NCBI RefSeq assembly: GCF_014199985.1
Contig: NZ_JACHOS010000008.1
Coordinates: forward strand, 186,001-250,000
Source of the DNA: Methylorubrum rhodesianum
GTDB lineage: Bacteria; Pseudomonadota; Alphaproteobacteria; Rhizobiales; Beijerinckiaceae
Direction: 5' to 3'
DNA length: 64,000 nucleotides
The stretch's first letter is position 1. Each line of letters starts with the position of its first letter. The translations under genes and the position numbers were made by a program. The notes beneath the pieces are model-generated. The model saw only the letters and a program-made list of their open reading frames with translations. It searched no databases and was not told where the DNA came from. This document shows positions 50,580 to 62,739 of this stretch, one piece after another.

Positions 50580-51952
50580 CACATTCCCAGGCGCACGGAG
50601 AGGCGGGAGGCGAGCACTCCTTCGGCGCCGAGCTGCCGGCGGAGATCTCGGAAGGTGGGGAGGGCCGGGTAGCCCGCCTCGAAGGTCTCGCGGCTCTGCC
50701 GGGCATCCTTGGCGAGGTAGAGCCGTCCACCCGCGGCGACGACGCTCCGGTCGAGTTCGTCGAGCAGGGCGAAGGTCGCCGCGTTCGCCGGCAGGTCGAG
50801 GGCCAGGGTGTAGCCGTCGATCGGGAAGGACAGCCCGCCGCCGCCGGGACCGAGCCGCTTGAGCACCGCCAGCGGCGAGGCGGTGCCGAGGCGGGCGACC
50901 CGGTCGAGCATCCCGGACAGCACGGCTTCGGCACCGCGCCGGGGCACGACGCATTGGTGCTGCACGAATCCGCGCGCCCCGTAGAGGCGGTTCCAGGCCG
51001 CGAGCCCGTCGAGGGGGAAGAAGTAGCTGTGCCACGGCACGAGGCCCGAGGCGCCGGCCGCCGCCCCGCGCCGGAAGTACAGCGCGTTGAAGGCCGTGAC
51101 CGAGGCGCGGTTCAGGGTCCAGGCCGGCAATCCCGGCGGCACCGTGAGCCGACCGTGGGCCGGGATCGGAAACGGGTCGCGTCCGGCAGCGAGGCAGGCC
51201 TGCCGGCCGGCATGCTCGCCGCGATAGACGAGGCCGCGTCCGAGGGAGGCCCCGCGGGCGAGGCAGTCGATCCAGGCGACCGAGTAGGTCGCCGCGTCGT
51301 CCTCCTCCAGCGCCCGCAGCATCGCCGAAAGGTCGGCGGCGACGCGGGTCTGCTGGCAGATCCAGCCGCTCTCCACCGGCCGCAGGCGGAAGGTCGCGTC
51401 GAGGATCGTGCCGGTCAGCCCCATCCCGCCGAGCGTGAGGGCGAAGAGATCGGGGTTCTGGTCGCGCGAGCAGCGGCGCGGGACGCCGTCGGGCGTCAGC
51501 AGGGTCAGGGCCTCGACATGGGCGCCGAAGCCGCCCTCGCGGTGGTGGTTCTTGCCGTGGACGTCGGAGGCGATCATCCCGCCCAGCGTCACGAACTGCG
51601 TGCCGGGCACGACCGGCGGGAAGAAGCCCCGCGGCAGGAAGGTGCGGACGATGTCGGCCAGCGTCACGCCGGCCTCGGCCCGCAGCCGCCCGGTGGCGGG
51701 ATCGAAGCCGCGCAGCCGGTCGAGGGCGCCGGTCAGGACCGTGGTGCGCTGGCCGACGGCCGCGTCGCCATAGGCGCGGCCGGCACCGCGGGCGATCACG
51801 CCGCGCCGGCCACGCAGGAGCATGGGCAGGGTCCCGGGCGCATCGGCCGCCAGGATCTCGCTGGCCGCGCGGGGATAGCGGCCCCAGCCGGAGAGCGTGC
51901 GCAGGCTTTGCGCCTCCGGGCCGGCTTCGGCGAGGGCAGGGGTCGCGAGCAT
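50579..51952 (-). CDS. DprE1-like FAD-dependent oxidase
   Basis: A 457-residue FAD oxidoreductase closely matching mycobacterial DprE1 in outline. It has RRGVIARGAGRAYGDAA (FAD loop), VVPGTQFVTLGGMIASDVHGKNHHREGGFGAHV (HGKNHH at 132-137, flavin-linked), ALTLGGMGLTGTI, FYHPLD-equivalent SYFFPLDGLAAWNRLYGARGFVQHQ, LSFPIDGYTLALDLP and RLYLAKDAR. It oxidises the C2 hydroxyl of polyprenyl-phospho-ribose. By my recalled alignment, the Cys387 targeted by benzothiazinones in mycobacteria is Ala384 here. It is directly upstream of and coupled to the DprE2-like gene. Confidence 0.9.
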   Translation of the reverse strand: MLATPALAEAGPEAQSLRTLSGWGRYPRAASEILAADAPGTLPMLLRGRRGVIARGAGRAYGDAAVGQRTTVLTGALDRLRGFDPATGRLRAEAGVTLADIVRTFLPRGFFPPVVPGTQFVTLGGMIASDVHGKNHHREGGFGAHVEALTLLTPDGVPRRCSRDQNPDLFALTLGGMGLTGTILDATFRLRPVESGWICQQTRVAADLSAMLRALEEDDAATYSVAWIDCLARGASLGRGLVYRGEHAGRQACLAAGRDPFPIPAHGRLTVPPGLPAWTLNRASVTAFNALYFRRGAAAGASGLVPWHSYFFPLDGLAAWNRLYGARGFVQHQCVVPRRGAEAVLSGMLDRVARLGTASPLAVLKRLGPGGGGLSFPIDGYTLALDLPANAATFALLDELDRSVVAAGGRLYLAKDARQSRETFEAGYPALPTFRDLRRQLGAEGVLASRLSVRLGM

Positions 51953-51961
51953 GACCGACCC

Positions 51962-53245
51962 TCAGGCGGGGACCGGACCGGCCGGCCCGACCCCGGTCCC
52001 GACCGCAGCGGTCACGGTCGTGGTCGCAGCCTGCTCCCGGCGCAGGATGCGCCAGATCAGCGCGAGCAGGAGAAGGAAGGGCGGGGCAGCCAGCGAGATT
52101 CCGACGGGGAATGTCAGGGCCGTTCCATCCAGCCCCCCATGCAGCGGCGTCGCCGCGAGGCCGTAGCCGCCCACGATCCAGCCGAGACCGAGCAGGACAA
52201 GCGTCTCCCCGCGGCGCGCCTGCCGGAGGAGGTCCGGCAGCAGCAGGGCGAGGGCGACGCCGTAGAGCGGCAGGTCGTAGTCGTAGGCGTAGGGGCTGAC
52301 GAACAGGCTCGCCAGCACGGCGAGACCGACGACCTGCCGCCGCGGCATCCCCTTCCAGAGGGCGAGCGGGATCAGGCCGAGAACCGCGACCGCGGTCGCG
52401 CCCTGTGCGGCGAGCGCCAGGGCGGCCGGCAGATCGAGGCTGCGCAGCCAGGCATAGACCGAGACCATCCGAAAGAGCGGGTAGGCGCCCGCGGCCAGAA
52501 ACGCCTTGGCCTCGTCGACGCCGCCGAGGAAGGCCGGCCAGATCGCGGGGCCGAGCACGGCGGTGGAGAGGGCCAGGGCGAGCGCGGCCGTCGCGGCGAC
52601 CAGCGCGAGGCATCGCCAGCGGCGCAGCACGAGGGCGCCGACCGCGAGGCCGACCGCGAGATGCGGCTTGATCACCATCAGACCGAGCGGCAGGCCGGCC
52701 AGCGTCCGCTCGCCGAGGAGCCCCAGGCTGGCCAGCCCGATCAGCGTGCCCGTGAGAAAGCCGTTCTGGCCGCCGGCCACCGCGACGAACAGGGCCGGCG
52801 CGAGCGCGACGATGACCGTGGCGAAAAGCGGGCCGGCGATCCGGCGCAGGACGAGCAGGTAGGCCGCGAGGGTCGCGCCGGCGAAGACGAGGTAGGCGAG
52901 GCCGATCGGCAGGGGGGCGAGGGCCGCCACCACGAGGTTGAAGGGCGGCGGATAGGTCCAGGGCAGGAAGGCCTGATCGCCGGTGAGCGCCTGCTGCGCC
53001 TCCAGCAGGGCCGGGAGATGGTAGGCCTGGGCGATATCGCCCCGCCACACCATCCGGCCGGCGATGTGGAAGGCGTCGAAATCCGTCAGTTCCTGGGCGG
53101 GAAGAAGCCCGGCGTAGCGCAGCGCCTTGCTGAGCATGACCGCGGCGAGGCTCAGGAGGAGCATCCGCACCACGAAGGGCGTGGCCAGCCTCTCGTGAAG
53201 TCTCGGTGCGCGGCCCGGATCTTGTTCCGGTCGGAGATCCATCAT
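51962..53245 (-). CDS. GT87-type polyprenyl-phosphate-sugar glycosyltransferase
   Basis: A 427-residue integral membrane protein with about ten hydrophobic helices (LATPFVVRMLLLSLAAVMLSKAL to FLLLLALIWRILR). The early loop has DFDAFHIAGRMVWRGDIAQAY; SPYAYDYDLPLYGVALALLLP and LPWTYPPPFNLVVAALA mark the DUF2029/GT87 family. That family includes polyprenyl-phosphate-dependent mannosyl- and arabinosyltransferases such as PimE and AftC. I use the ATG at 53245 (two ATGs in a row); a GTG at 53320 is also in frame. It is 9 bp upstream of the DprE1-like gene, so it likely uses the arabinosyl donor that DprE1/2 make. Confidence 0.82.
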   Translation of the reverse strand: MMDLRPEQDPGRAPRLHERLATPFVVRMLLLSLAAVMLSKALRYAGLLPAQELTDFDAFHIAGRMVWRGDIAQAYHLPALLEAQQALTGDQAFLPWTYPPPFNLVVAALAPLPIGLAYLVFAGATLAAYLLVLRRIAGPLFATVIVALAPALFVAVAGGQNGFLTGTLIGLASLGLLGERTLAGLPLGLMVIKPHLAVGLAVGALVLRRWRCLALVAATAALALALSTAVLGPAIWPAFLGGVDEAKAFLAAGAYPLFRMVSVYAWLRSLDLPAALALAAQGATAVAVLGLIPLALWKGMPRRQVVGLAVLASLFVSPYAYDYDLPLYGVALALLLPDLLRQARRGETLVLLGLGWIVGGYGLAATPLHGGLDGTALTFPVGISLAAPPFLLLLALIWRILRREQAATTTVTAAVGTGVGPAGPVPA

Positions 53246-53411
53246 GGTCGAGCCGAGGCGGTCGGTGCGGGAAAGACTGTCTTCGGCACAGCCGCGCCGG
53301 TCCGCGACCAGACTTGTCACGGCGCGATTTAAGAAGCCGTTACGGGTTCCTTCCGAGCCAAGAGCGCCCAGCCTTCAGGAAAGGCCGGCTTCGTTTGCGC
53401 GAAGACCGTCC

Positions 53412-54017
53412 TCAGAACGCCGTGCGGCTGCGGATCGCCGCCGTCAGCGTGCCCTCGTCGAGGTAATCGAGCTCGCCGCCGACCGGCACGCCGTGGGCGA
53501 GGCGCGTGATCGTCAATCCGAGAGGCTTGAGCGATTCGGTGACGTAGTGGGCCGTGGTCTGGCCATCGACGGTGGCGTTCAGCGCCAGGATGATCTCCTT
53601 CACTCCCGGCTCGCTCGCCCGCTCCACGAGGCGGCCGATGGTGAGGTGCTCGGGCCGCACGCCGTCCAGCGCCGAGAGCACGCCGCCGAGCACATGGTAG
53701 CGCGCCTTGACCGCCCCTGAGCGCTCCAGCGCCCAGAGATCGGAGACGTCCTCGACCACGACGAGGGTGGTGGGATCGCGCGTCTCGTCCCGGCAGATCG
53801 TGCAGGGCTCGCTGGTATCGAGGTTGCCGCAGGAGCGGCAGACGACGATGCGCTCGGCCGCGATCCGCATCGCGTCGGCCAGGGGGGCGAGCAGGGTCTC
53901 GCGCTTCTTGATGAGCTGGAGCGCGGCGCGGCGGGCGGAGCGGGGCCCGAGGCCCGGCATCCGTCCCAGAAGCTGGATCAGGCGCTCGATCTCGGGGCCG
54001 GCGACGGCTTGGGGCAT
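53412..54017 (-). CDS. recR: Recombination protein RecR
   Basis: RecR loads RecA with RecO/RecF at gaps and breaks. The 201-residue protein has the N-terminal HhH ([25 protein letters not shown]), a four-Cys zinc finger ([16 protein letters not shown]) and a Toprim domain ([31 protein letters not shown]). The length is typical. It stands alone without its usual dnaX-ybaB partners in view, and diverges from pckA. Confidence 0.97.
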   Translation of the reverse strand: MPQAVAGPEIERLIQLLGRMPGLGPRSARRAALQLIKKRETLLAPLADAMRIAAERIVVCRSCGNLDTSEPCTICRDETRDPTTLVVVEDVSDLWALERSGAVKARYHVLGGVLSALDGVRPEHLTIGRLVERASEPGVKEIILALNATVDGQTTAHYVTESLKPLGLTITRLAHGVPVGGELDYLDEGTLTAAIRSRTAF

Positions 54018-54329
54018 GCGGGGACGATACGGCTGTGGCTGAGGAAGGGCGGCGGGCGCACGCCCTCACATAAGCCTTCCGCCGGGATTTTGCCCGTTCA
54101 GGATCGCGACAGCCCGGCCGTCCCATGAAGAGCCGGCGTGCAAATTTTATTTGAACCCATACCAAGGATTAGTTGACGGCCAAGCCGGAGACCGATCCAT
54201 TGAGGGCGGGGCGGTGAACCTGCGTGCGGCGGCCCTGACCGACCGCACGGACGCCCCGCCAGAACACGCGAAACAGCCGGACAGACCGGCGCGACGGCGC
54301 GATCAGGGGCCGTGAGGGAGGAAGTACCC
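54018..54329. other. 312-bp divergent region between recR and pckA
   Basis: It contains an AT-rich island at about 54141-54175 (CAAATTTTATTTGAACC and nearby), likely promoter DNA for pckA or recR, and the pckA SD (GAGGGAGGAAG at 54314-54324). No clear operator or small gene is seen. Confidence 0.5.
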
Positions 54330-55949
<1,620 letters not shown>

Positions 55950-55960
55950 GCGATCACCGC

Positions 55961-55984
55961 CCCTCCCCGCGCGAGCGGGGAGGG
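55961..55984. terminator. Bidirectional hairpin between pckA and rlmN
   Basis: CCCTCCCCGC (55961-55970) and GCGGGGAGGG (55975-55984) pair perfectly around GCGA. It lies between converging stops 11 bp from each gene, so it can end both transcripts. No U-run is present on either strand. Confidence 0.6.
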
Positions 55985-55994
55985 AACGAGGGCC

Positions 55995-57272
55995 TCAATC
56001 GACCTGATCGGCGTAGACGGCCTCGGCGCCCATGCCCTCTTCGAGCATCATCCGGGCCCGCGCCCGCAGCTTCTCCGTCTCGCTCTTGAGCTGGCCGCAG
56101 GCCGCGAGGATGTCGCGCCCGCGCGGGGTGCGCACCGGCGAGGCGTAGCCGGCGTTGAACACGATCTCGGAGAAGCGCTCGATCCGCTCCCAGTCCGAGC
56201 ACTCGTATTTCGAGCCGGGCCAGGGGTTGAACGGGATCAGGTTGATCTTGGCCGGGATGCCCTTCAGGAGCCGCACCAGGGCGCGGGCATCGGCGTCCGA
56301 ATCGTTGACGCCTTTCAGCATCACGTACTCGAAGGTGATGCGCCGGGCGTTGCTGAGGCCCGGATAGTTGCGGCAGGCGTCGAGCAGCTGCGCGATCGGG
56401 TACTTGCGGTTCAGCGGCACCAGCTCGTCGCGCAGCTCGTCGCGCACGGCGTGGAGCGAGATCGCCAGCATGGCGTTGGCCTCGAGCCCCAGCCGCTCGA
56501 TCTGCGGCACCACGCCGGAGGTCGAGACGGTGATGCGCCGGCGCGACAGGCCGAGGCCCTCCTGGTCCGACATCACCGCGATGGCGTCGATGACCGCGTC
56601 GAGATTGTAGAGCGGCTCGCCCATGCCCATGAACACGATGTTGGTGACGAGCCGGCCGGCCTCACCCCCGTCCTTGCCCGGCATCTGGCCGGTGAAGTCG
56701 CCGAGCGCGTCGCGGGCGACGACGAGCTGCGCGACGATCTCCGCGGTCGAGAGGTTGCGCACGAGGCGCTGCGTGCCGGTGTGGCAGAACGAGCAGGTGA
56801 GGGTGCAGCCGACCTGGGACGAGACGCAGAGCGTGCCGCGATCGTCGCCGGGGATGTAGACGCACTCGATCTCGGCGCCGCGGTTGTGGTCGTGTGCGCC
56901 GGTGGGCGCCATGCGCAGCAGCCACTTGCGGGTGCCGTCGCGCGAGACCTGCTCGGTGACGACCTCCGGCCGGTCGAGGGTGAAGTGCTGCGCGAGCTGC
57001 GCCTTCAGCCCCTTGCCGACATTGGTCATCTCGGCAAAGTCGCGGGCGCCGCGCACGTAGAGCCAGTGCCAGATCTGGCTCACCCGCATCCGCGTCTCGC
57101 GCTCGGGCACGCCGATGCCGATGAGCGCCTGCTTGAGCCCCTCGCGGGTCAGGCCGACGAGGGAGGCCTTGCGGCCGGGCACGGTCGAGAGGGCGGTGAC
57201 CTCGGGGGCCTTCTCGATTGCGGGGAGGGCGCGCGGTGCGCCCGGGGCGGAGTCGAACGACGCCGTCGCCAT
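55995..57272 (-). CDS. rlmN: 23S rRNA/tRNA adenine-C2 methyltransferase
   Basis: RlmN is a radical SAM enzyme that methylates C2 of A2503 in 23S rRNA and A37 in some tRNAs. The 425-residue protein has the N-terminal HhH-like region ([32 protein letters not shown]), [19 protein letters not shown] carrying the CxxxCxxC cluster ligands (about 155-165), [21 protein letters not shown] [20 protein letters not shown] and the C-terminal Cys in [15 protein letters not shown]. It converges with pckA. The ATG at 57272 fits the usual length for alphaproteobacteria. Confidence 0.97.
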   Translation of the reverse strand: MATASFDSAPGAPRALPAIEKAPEVTALSTVPGRKASLVGLTREGLKQALIGIGVPERETRMRVSQIWHWLYVRGARDFAEMTNVGKGLKAQLAQHFTLDRPEVVTEQVSRDGTRKWLLRMAPTGAHDHNRGAEIECVYIPGDDRGTLCVSSQVGCTLTCSFCHTGTQRLVRNLSTAEIVAQLVVARDALGDFTGQMPGKDGGEAGRLVTNIVFMGMGEPLYNLDAVIDAIAVMSDQEGLGLSRRRITVSTSGVVPQIERLGLEANAMLAISLHAVRDELRDELVPLNRKYPIAQLLDACRNYPGLSNARRITFEYVMLKGVNDSDADARALVRLLKGIPAKINLIPFNPWPGSKYECSDWERIERFSEIVFNAGYASPVRTPRGRDILAACGQLKSETEKLRARARMMLEEGMGAEAVYADQVD

Positions 57273-57375
57273 GGCTCAGGACCTTAGGAAGCTGGAACGG
57301 CTCCCATATAGGCGCATTCGGGCGGGAACGCGACTGCGCCCGCTCCAAACCTCCCGTGCATGGGGCTGGGGAGGT

Positions 57376-59115
57376 TCAGCCCCCCAGTTCCGCCTCCAGG
57401 AACGCCCGCACCTCGGCCGCGTCGATTCCCGGCGCGATGAAGCTCTGGCCGATGCCGCGGGCGAGGATGAAGGTGAGCTGGCCGTCGCGGACCTTCTTGT
57501 CCTGGGCCATGGCGTCGAGGAGCGCGTCGGGGTCGCCGCAGCCGCCGGGCACCTGCTGCAGGCGCGTCGGCAGGCCGGTCAGCGCGAGATGGTTGGCCAC
57601 CCGCCCCGCATCCTGGCCGGGAGAGAGGCCGAGGCGCGCCGAGAAGCGGAAGGCGAGGGCCAGCCCGATCGCGACGCCCTCGCCGTGGACGAGGCGGGCC
57701 GCGTCGTAGCCGGTCAGCCGCTCCAGGGCGTGGCCGAAGGTGTGGCCGAGATTGAGCAGCGCCCGCTCGCCGTCCTCGCGCTCGTCGCGGGTCACGACCC
57801 CGGCCTTGGCGCGGCAGCAGGCGGCGACCGCCTCGTCGCGCTCCGGACCGCCGGAGAAGATGCCGGCCCAGTTCGCCTCGCACCACTCGAAGAACTCGGC
57901 GTCTCCGATCAGGCCGTACTTGGCGACCTCGGCGTAGCCCGCCCGCATCTCGCGCTCCGAGAGCGTGTCGAGGGTCGCCGTATCGGCGAGAACGAGGCGC
58001 GGCTGGTGGAAGGCCCCGATCAGATTCTTTCCCAGAGGCGAGTTGATTCCGGTCTTGCCGCCGACGGAAGAATCAACCTGAGCGAGCAAAGTCGTGGGCA
58101 CCTGGACGAAGCGCACGCCGCGGCGCAGGGAGGCCGCCGCGAAGCCGGCGAGATCGCCGACCACGCCGCCGCCGAGCGCCACCACGAGGTCGCCGCGCTC
58201 GATCCTCGCGGCCAACAAACCGTCGCAGACGCGGGCAAACTCGGAATAACTCTTCGAGGCCTCCCCCGGCGGTACCGTGATAATCCCGCAGCGCAGACCG
58301 GCGGCCTCGAGGCTCGCCCGCACGCGCTCGCTGTAGAGGCCGGCGACCGTCTCGTCGGTGACGATGCCGGCGGCGCGGGCGCCGAGATCCCGCGCCTCCG
58401 CCCCCACCGTGTCGATGAGGCCGCGGCCGATGCGGATGTCGTATTCGCGCCCTCCCGAGAGGGGAACATTCACGCGCGAGGGTTGTTTCTGCATGGAAAA
58501 TGTCAAATGTTGCTTTCGGGGCACGCTGGACGGATTGATGTGCACGTCGAGAGCCTCCATCACGTCCTCCACCACGCGGTCGTGGGACACCTCGCGGGAC
58601 AGGACCGTGACATCAGCCTGGGCGTAGACCGGATGGCGCACCTCCATCAGCGCGCGCATGGTCGCCTCCGGATCCTCGGTCTGGAGCAGGGGGCGCGTGT
58701 TGCGCTTGCGCACGCGGCGCATCAGCACGTCGAGATCGGCCTTCAGCCAGACCGAGATGCCGCCCTCGGCGATCCGCGCCCGCGTCGCCTCGCGCATGAA
58801 GGCGCCGCCGCCGGTCGCCAGCACCATCGGCCCCTCGCGCAGCAGGCGCGCGATCACGCGCTCCTCGCCCTCGCGGAAGCTCGCCTCGCCGTAGATCGCG
58901 AAGATGTCGGCGATGGTGAGCTTGGCCGCCGCCTCGATTTCGTGATCGGCATCCTTGAACATCAGCCCGAGGCGGCTGGCGAGACGGCGCCCGACGGTGC
59001 TCTTGCCCGCCCCCATCAGACCGACGAGCACGATCGACCGGGTCCCAAGGCCGCGGCGCAGGCGTGCTTCAATCGGTTCACCGGGCGGCGCCGCCGGCAG
59101 CAGGGGGACGGTCAT
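57376..59115 (-). CDS. aroKB: Fused shikimate kinase / 3-dehydroquinate synthase
   Basis: A single 579-residue frame with no internal stop. Residues about 22-190 form AroK (P-loop GLMGAGKST at 32-40, DADHEIE, FREGEERVI, GGGAFM). A linker (about 191-215, low-complexity and polar) joins to AroB from about residue 215 (NVPLSGGREYDIRIGRGLID, GGGVVGDLAGFAAA, TTLLAQVDSSVGGKTGIN, LNLGHTFGHALE). Both active sites look complete: the AroB Zn/NAD region and the AroK ATP site. In most alphaproteobacteria aroK and aroB are separate adjacent genes. An internal ATG at 58494 lies in the linker and could serve as a reinitiation start, though without a good SD. Serves the aromatic pathway also used by tyrC/hisC. 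Confidence 0.93.
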   Translation of the reverse strand: MTVPLLPAAPPGEPIEARLRRGLGTRSIVLVGLMGAGKSTVGRRLASRLGLMFKDADHEIEAAAKLTIADIFAIYGEASFREGEERVIARLLREGPMVLATGGGAFMREATRARIAEGGISVWLKADLDVLMRRVRKRNTRPLLQTEDPEATMRALMEVRHPVYAQADVTVLSREVSHDRVVEDVMEALDVHINPSSVPRKQHLTFSMQKQPSRVNVPLSGGREYDIRIGRGLIDTVGAEARDLGARAAGIVTDETVAGLYSERVRASLEAAGLRCGIITVPPGEASKSYSEFARVCDGLLAARIERGDLVVALGGGVVGDLAGFAAASLRRGVRFVQVPTTLLAQVDSSVGGKTGINSPLGKNLIGAFHQPRLVLADTATLDTLSEREMRAGYAEVAKYGLIGDAEFFEWCEANWAGIFSGGPERDEAVAACCRAKAGVVTRDEREDGERALLNLGHTFGHALERLTGYDAARLVHGEGVAIGLALAFRFSARLGLSPGQDAGRVANHLALTGLPTRLQQVPGGCGDPDALLDAMAQDKKVRDGQLTFILARGIGQSFIAPGIDAAEVRAFLEAELGG

Positions 59116-59378
59116 CGGGCGGTCATAGACGGTTTTGCGGATGCGGCGAAGCGTCGGGTATCGCCGTCCACGCCCGGCCGGAAGTCCCTAAATCGCGCCC
59201 TGCGTGCATTCCGAGCGGGATCCGCACAAAAACCCGGACCGGCAGGGGTTGCAAAGTGCCGCGTGGGCAGGAAGGCTCGTACGCGAGCGCGTGGGACGGC
59301 ACCGCTCTCGACTCGGCATGCCTGCAGGTGTGCGGGGTCGAGTGCCCCCACGCTTAATGTCTCTGTGCCAGGAAAGTC

Positions 59379-60110
59379 ATGTTGCCGTACGGATCCGTTT
59401 CCCTTCCCGTCACCCTGACCGACAGCGAGAGGGAGGCGAGCGATCCAGTCTCCGATCCGCGCATCGGCCCGCCCCGCCCTCAGCGCCTCAGCGGCCCGGC
59501 CGCCCGCGCCAGACCCACGCCGGTCTCGACGGATGCGCGGCTGCTCGCCATCGCCACGGAACACCTGACCCGGCTCGGCCCCAAGCGGGTGACCGTGGTG
59601 GCGGTCGCGGCGGAGGCCGGCATGACCCATGCCAACGTCTACCGCTACTTCCCCTCCAAGGACGCCCTGCTCGACGCCGTGGCCGGGCGCTGGCTGCGCG
59701 ACCTCGAGACCAAGCTCGCCGGCATCGCCGACGCGCCCGATCCGGCCGACGACAAGATCGAGCGCTTCATCAGCGCGCTCGCCAGTGCCCAGAGCGAGAT
59801 GCTGTCGCGCGAGCCGAACCTGTTCGCCGTGCATCTCGACGCCACCGTCGCCTCCCGCCCGATCGCCCGCCGCCACCGCGTGCGGCTGCGCGCCCTGGTC
59901 GAGCGCGTGGTGGAGGAAGGCATCGGCACCGGGGTCTTCGCCGCGCGCGACCGCGAGCGCGCCATCGCCGTCATCTTCGATGCCAGCTACCGCTTCACTC
60001 ATCCGGTGGCGATCCAGCACGACGCGGACGTGCCCCGCGACCTGCTCGATGCCCGGCTCAGCGCCGTTATCCAGTCGATCCAGCGCGCCCTGCGGACCGG
60101 AACTTTCTGA
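59379..60110 (+). CDS. TetR-family transcriptional regulator
   Basis: A 243-residue regulator. After an unconserved 50-residue start, the HTH lies at about residues 52-98 (ARLLAIATEHLTRLGPKRVTVVAVAAEAGMTHANVYRYFPSKDALLDAV). A C-terminal ligand-binding all-helical region (about 100-240) follows, with ALVERVVEEGIGTGVFAARDRERAIAVIFDASYRFTHP resembling TetR_C of the YcdC/NemR side. The ligand and targets are unknown. An AGGAAAG precedes the ATG at 59379. It is divergent from aroKB, 263 bp apart, and precedes mdh. Confidence 0.9.
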   Translation: MLPYGSVSLPVTLTDSEREASDPVSDPRIGPPRPQRLSGPAARARPTPVSTDARLLAIATEHLTRLGPKRVTVVAVAAEAGMTHANVYRYFPSKDALLDAVAGRWLRDLETKLAGIADAPDPADDKIERFISALASAQSEMLSREPNLFAVHLDATVASRPIARRHRVRLRALVERVVEEGIGTGVFAARDRERAIAVIFDASYRFTHPVAIQHDADVPRDLLDARLSAVIQSIQRALRTGTF

Positions 60111-61424
<1,314 letters not shown>

Positions 61425-61534
61425 TCAGAGCGGATGGCGCATGACCGGGAGCGAAGGGGAGGCCGCGGCGGCCTCTGCCCGCTCGGCGGATCCATTCGCC
61501 AGGCGCCACTCACTACTCGCTTCGAGGGGTTTCG

Positions 61535-62731
61535 ATGAACATCCACGAATACCAGGCCAAGGCTGTCCTCAAGGAGTTCGGCCTGCCGGTCTCCCGCGGT
61601 GTGGCGATCTTCAAGCCGGAGGAGGCGGCCGCCGCGGCCGACGAGCTCGGCGGCCCGGTCTGGGTGGTGAAGTCGCAGATCCACGCGGGCGGGCGCGGCA
61701 AGGGCACCTTCAAGGGCGCGCCCGCGGGCGCCAAGGGCGGCGTGCGCGTCACCAAGTCCAAGGATGAGGTGGTGCAGTTCGCGTCCGAGATGCTCGGTGC
61801 GACCCTGGTGACGGTGCAGACCGGCGAGGCCGGCAAGCAGGTCAACCGCCTCTACATCGAGGAAGGCGCCTCGATCGCCGCCGAATTCTACCTGTCGATG
61901 CTGGTGGACCGCGAGACCGGCCGCGTCGCCTTCGTCGTCTCGACGGAAGGCGGCATGGATATCGAGCAGGTCGCCCACGACACCCCTGAGAAGATCGTCA
62001 CCTTCTCGGTCGATCCGGCCACCGGCATCATGCCCCATCACGGCCGCGCCGTCGCCAAGGCGCTGGGTCTCTCGGGCCCTCAGGCCAAGGAAGCGGGGGC
62101 GCTCACCGAGAAGCTCTACGCGGCCTTCACGGCCAAGGACATGAGCATGCTGGAGATCAACCCGCTGGTGCTCACCGGCGACGGTGGCCTCAAGTGCCTC
62201 GACGCCAAGATCTCCTTCGACTCGAACGCCCTCTACCGCCACCCGGACATCGTGGCGCTGCGCGACGAGACCGAGGAGGACGCCAAGGAGATCGAGGCCT
62301 CGAAGTACGACCTCGCCTACATCGCGTTGGACGGCACGATCGGCTGCATGGTCAACGGCGCCGGCCTCGCCATGGCGACGCTCGACATCATCAAGCTCTA
62401 CGGTGAAGAGCCGGCAAACTTCCTCGATGTCGGCGGCGGCGCGAGTGAGGAAAAGGTCACTGCGGCCTTCAAGATCATCACCGCCGACCCGCAGGTGAAG
62501 GGCATCCTCGTCAACATCTTCGGCGGGATCATGAAGTGCGACGTCATCGCCCGCGGCGTGATCGCGGCGGTGAAGGCGGTCGGCCTCGAGGTGCCGCTCG
62601 TCGTGCGCCTGGAGGGCACCAATGTCGAGGAGGGCAAGGAGATCATCCGGAACTCCGGCCTCAACGTCATCCCCGCGGACGATCTCGACGACGCCGCGCA
62701 GAAGATCGTCGCCGCGGTGAAGAAGGGCTGA
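61535..62731 (+). CDS. sucC: Succinyl-CoA synthetase beta subunit
   Basis: A 398-residue ATP-grasp subunit of succinyl-CoA synthetase (ADP-forming). It starts [22 protein letters not shown]. Key features are [58 protein letters not shown] and [25 protein letters not shown]...[10 protein letters not shown]. It sits between mdh and sucD and before sucA, so it is the TCA enzyme rather than the malate thiokinase (mtkAB) paralogue that methylotrophs keep in their serine-cycle cluster. The last 8 bp gap to sucD indicates cotranscription. Confidence 0.95.
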   Translation: MNIHEYQAKAVLKEFGLPVSRGVAIFKPEEAAAAADELGGPVWVVKSQIHAGGRGKGTFKGAPAGAKGGVRVTKSKDEVVQFASEMLGATLVTVQTGEAGKQVNRLYIEEGASIAAEFYLSMLVDRETGRVAFVVSTEGGMDIEQVAHDTPEKIVTFSVDPATGIMPHHGRAVAKALGLSGPQAKEAGALTEKLYAAFTAKDMSMLEINPLVLTGDGGLKCLDAKISFDSNALYRHPDIVALRDETEEDAKEIEASKYDLAYIALDGTIGCMVNGAGLAMATLDIIKLYGEEPANFLDVGGGASEEKVTAAFKIITADPQVKGILVNIFGGIMKCDVIARGVIAAVKAVGLEVPLVVRLEGTNVEEGKEIIRNSGLNVIPADDLDDAAQKIVAAVKKG

Positions 62732-62739
62732 GCTGACCG

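Noticed and set aside
49845..53048. A single 1067-codon minus-strand frame
   Set aside because: Its C-terminal part is the real DprE2-like gene; the part upstream is out of frame with the DprE1-like and GT87 genes and is Arg/Pro-rich noise.
50243..53332. A 1029-codon plus-strand frame
   Set aside because: Antisense to the whole DprE2/DprE1/GT87 operon, whose genes carry clear motifs.
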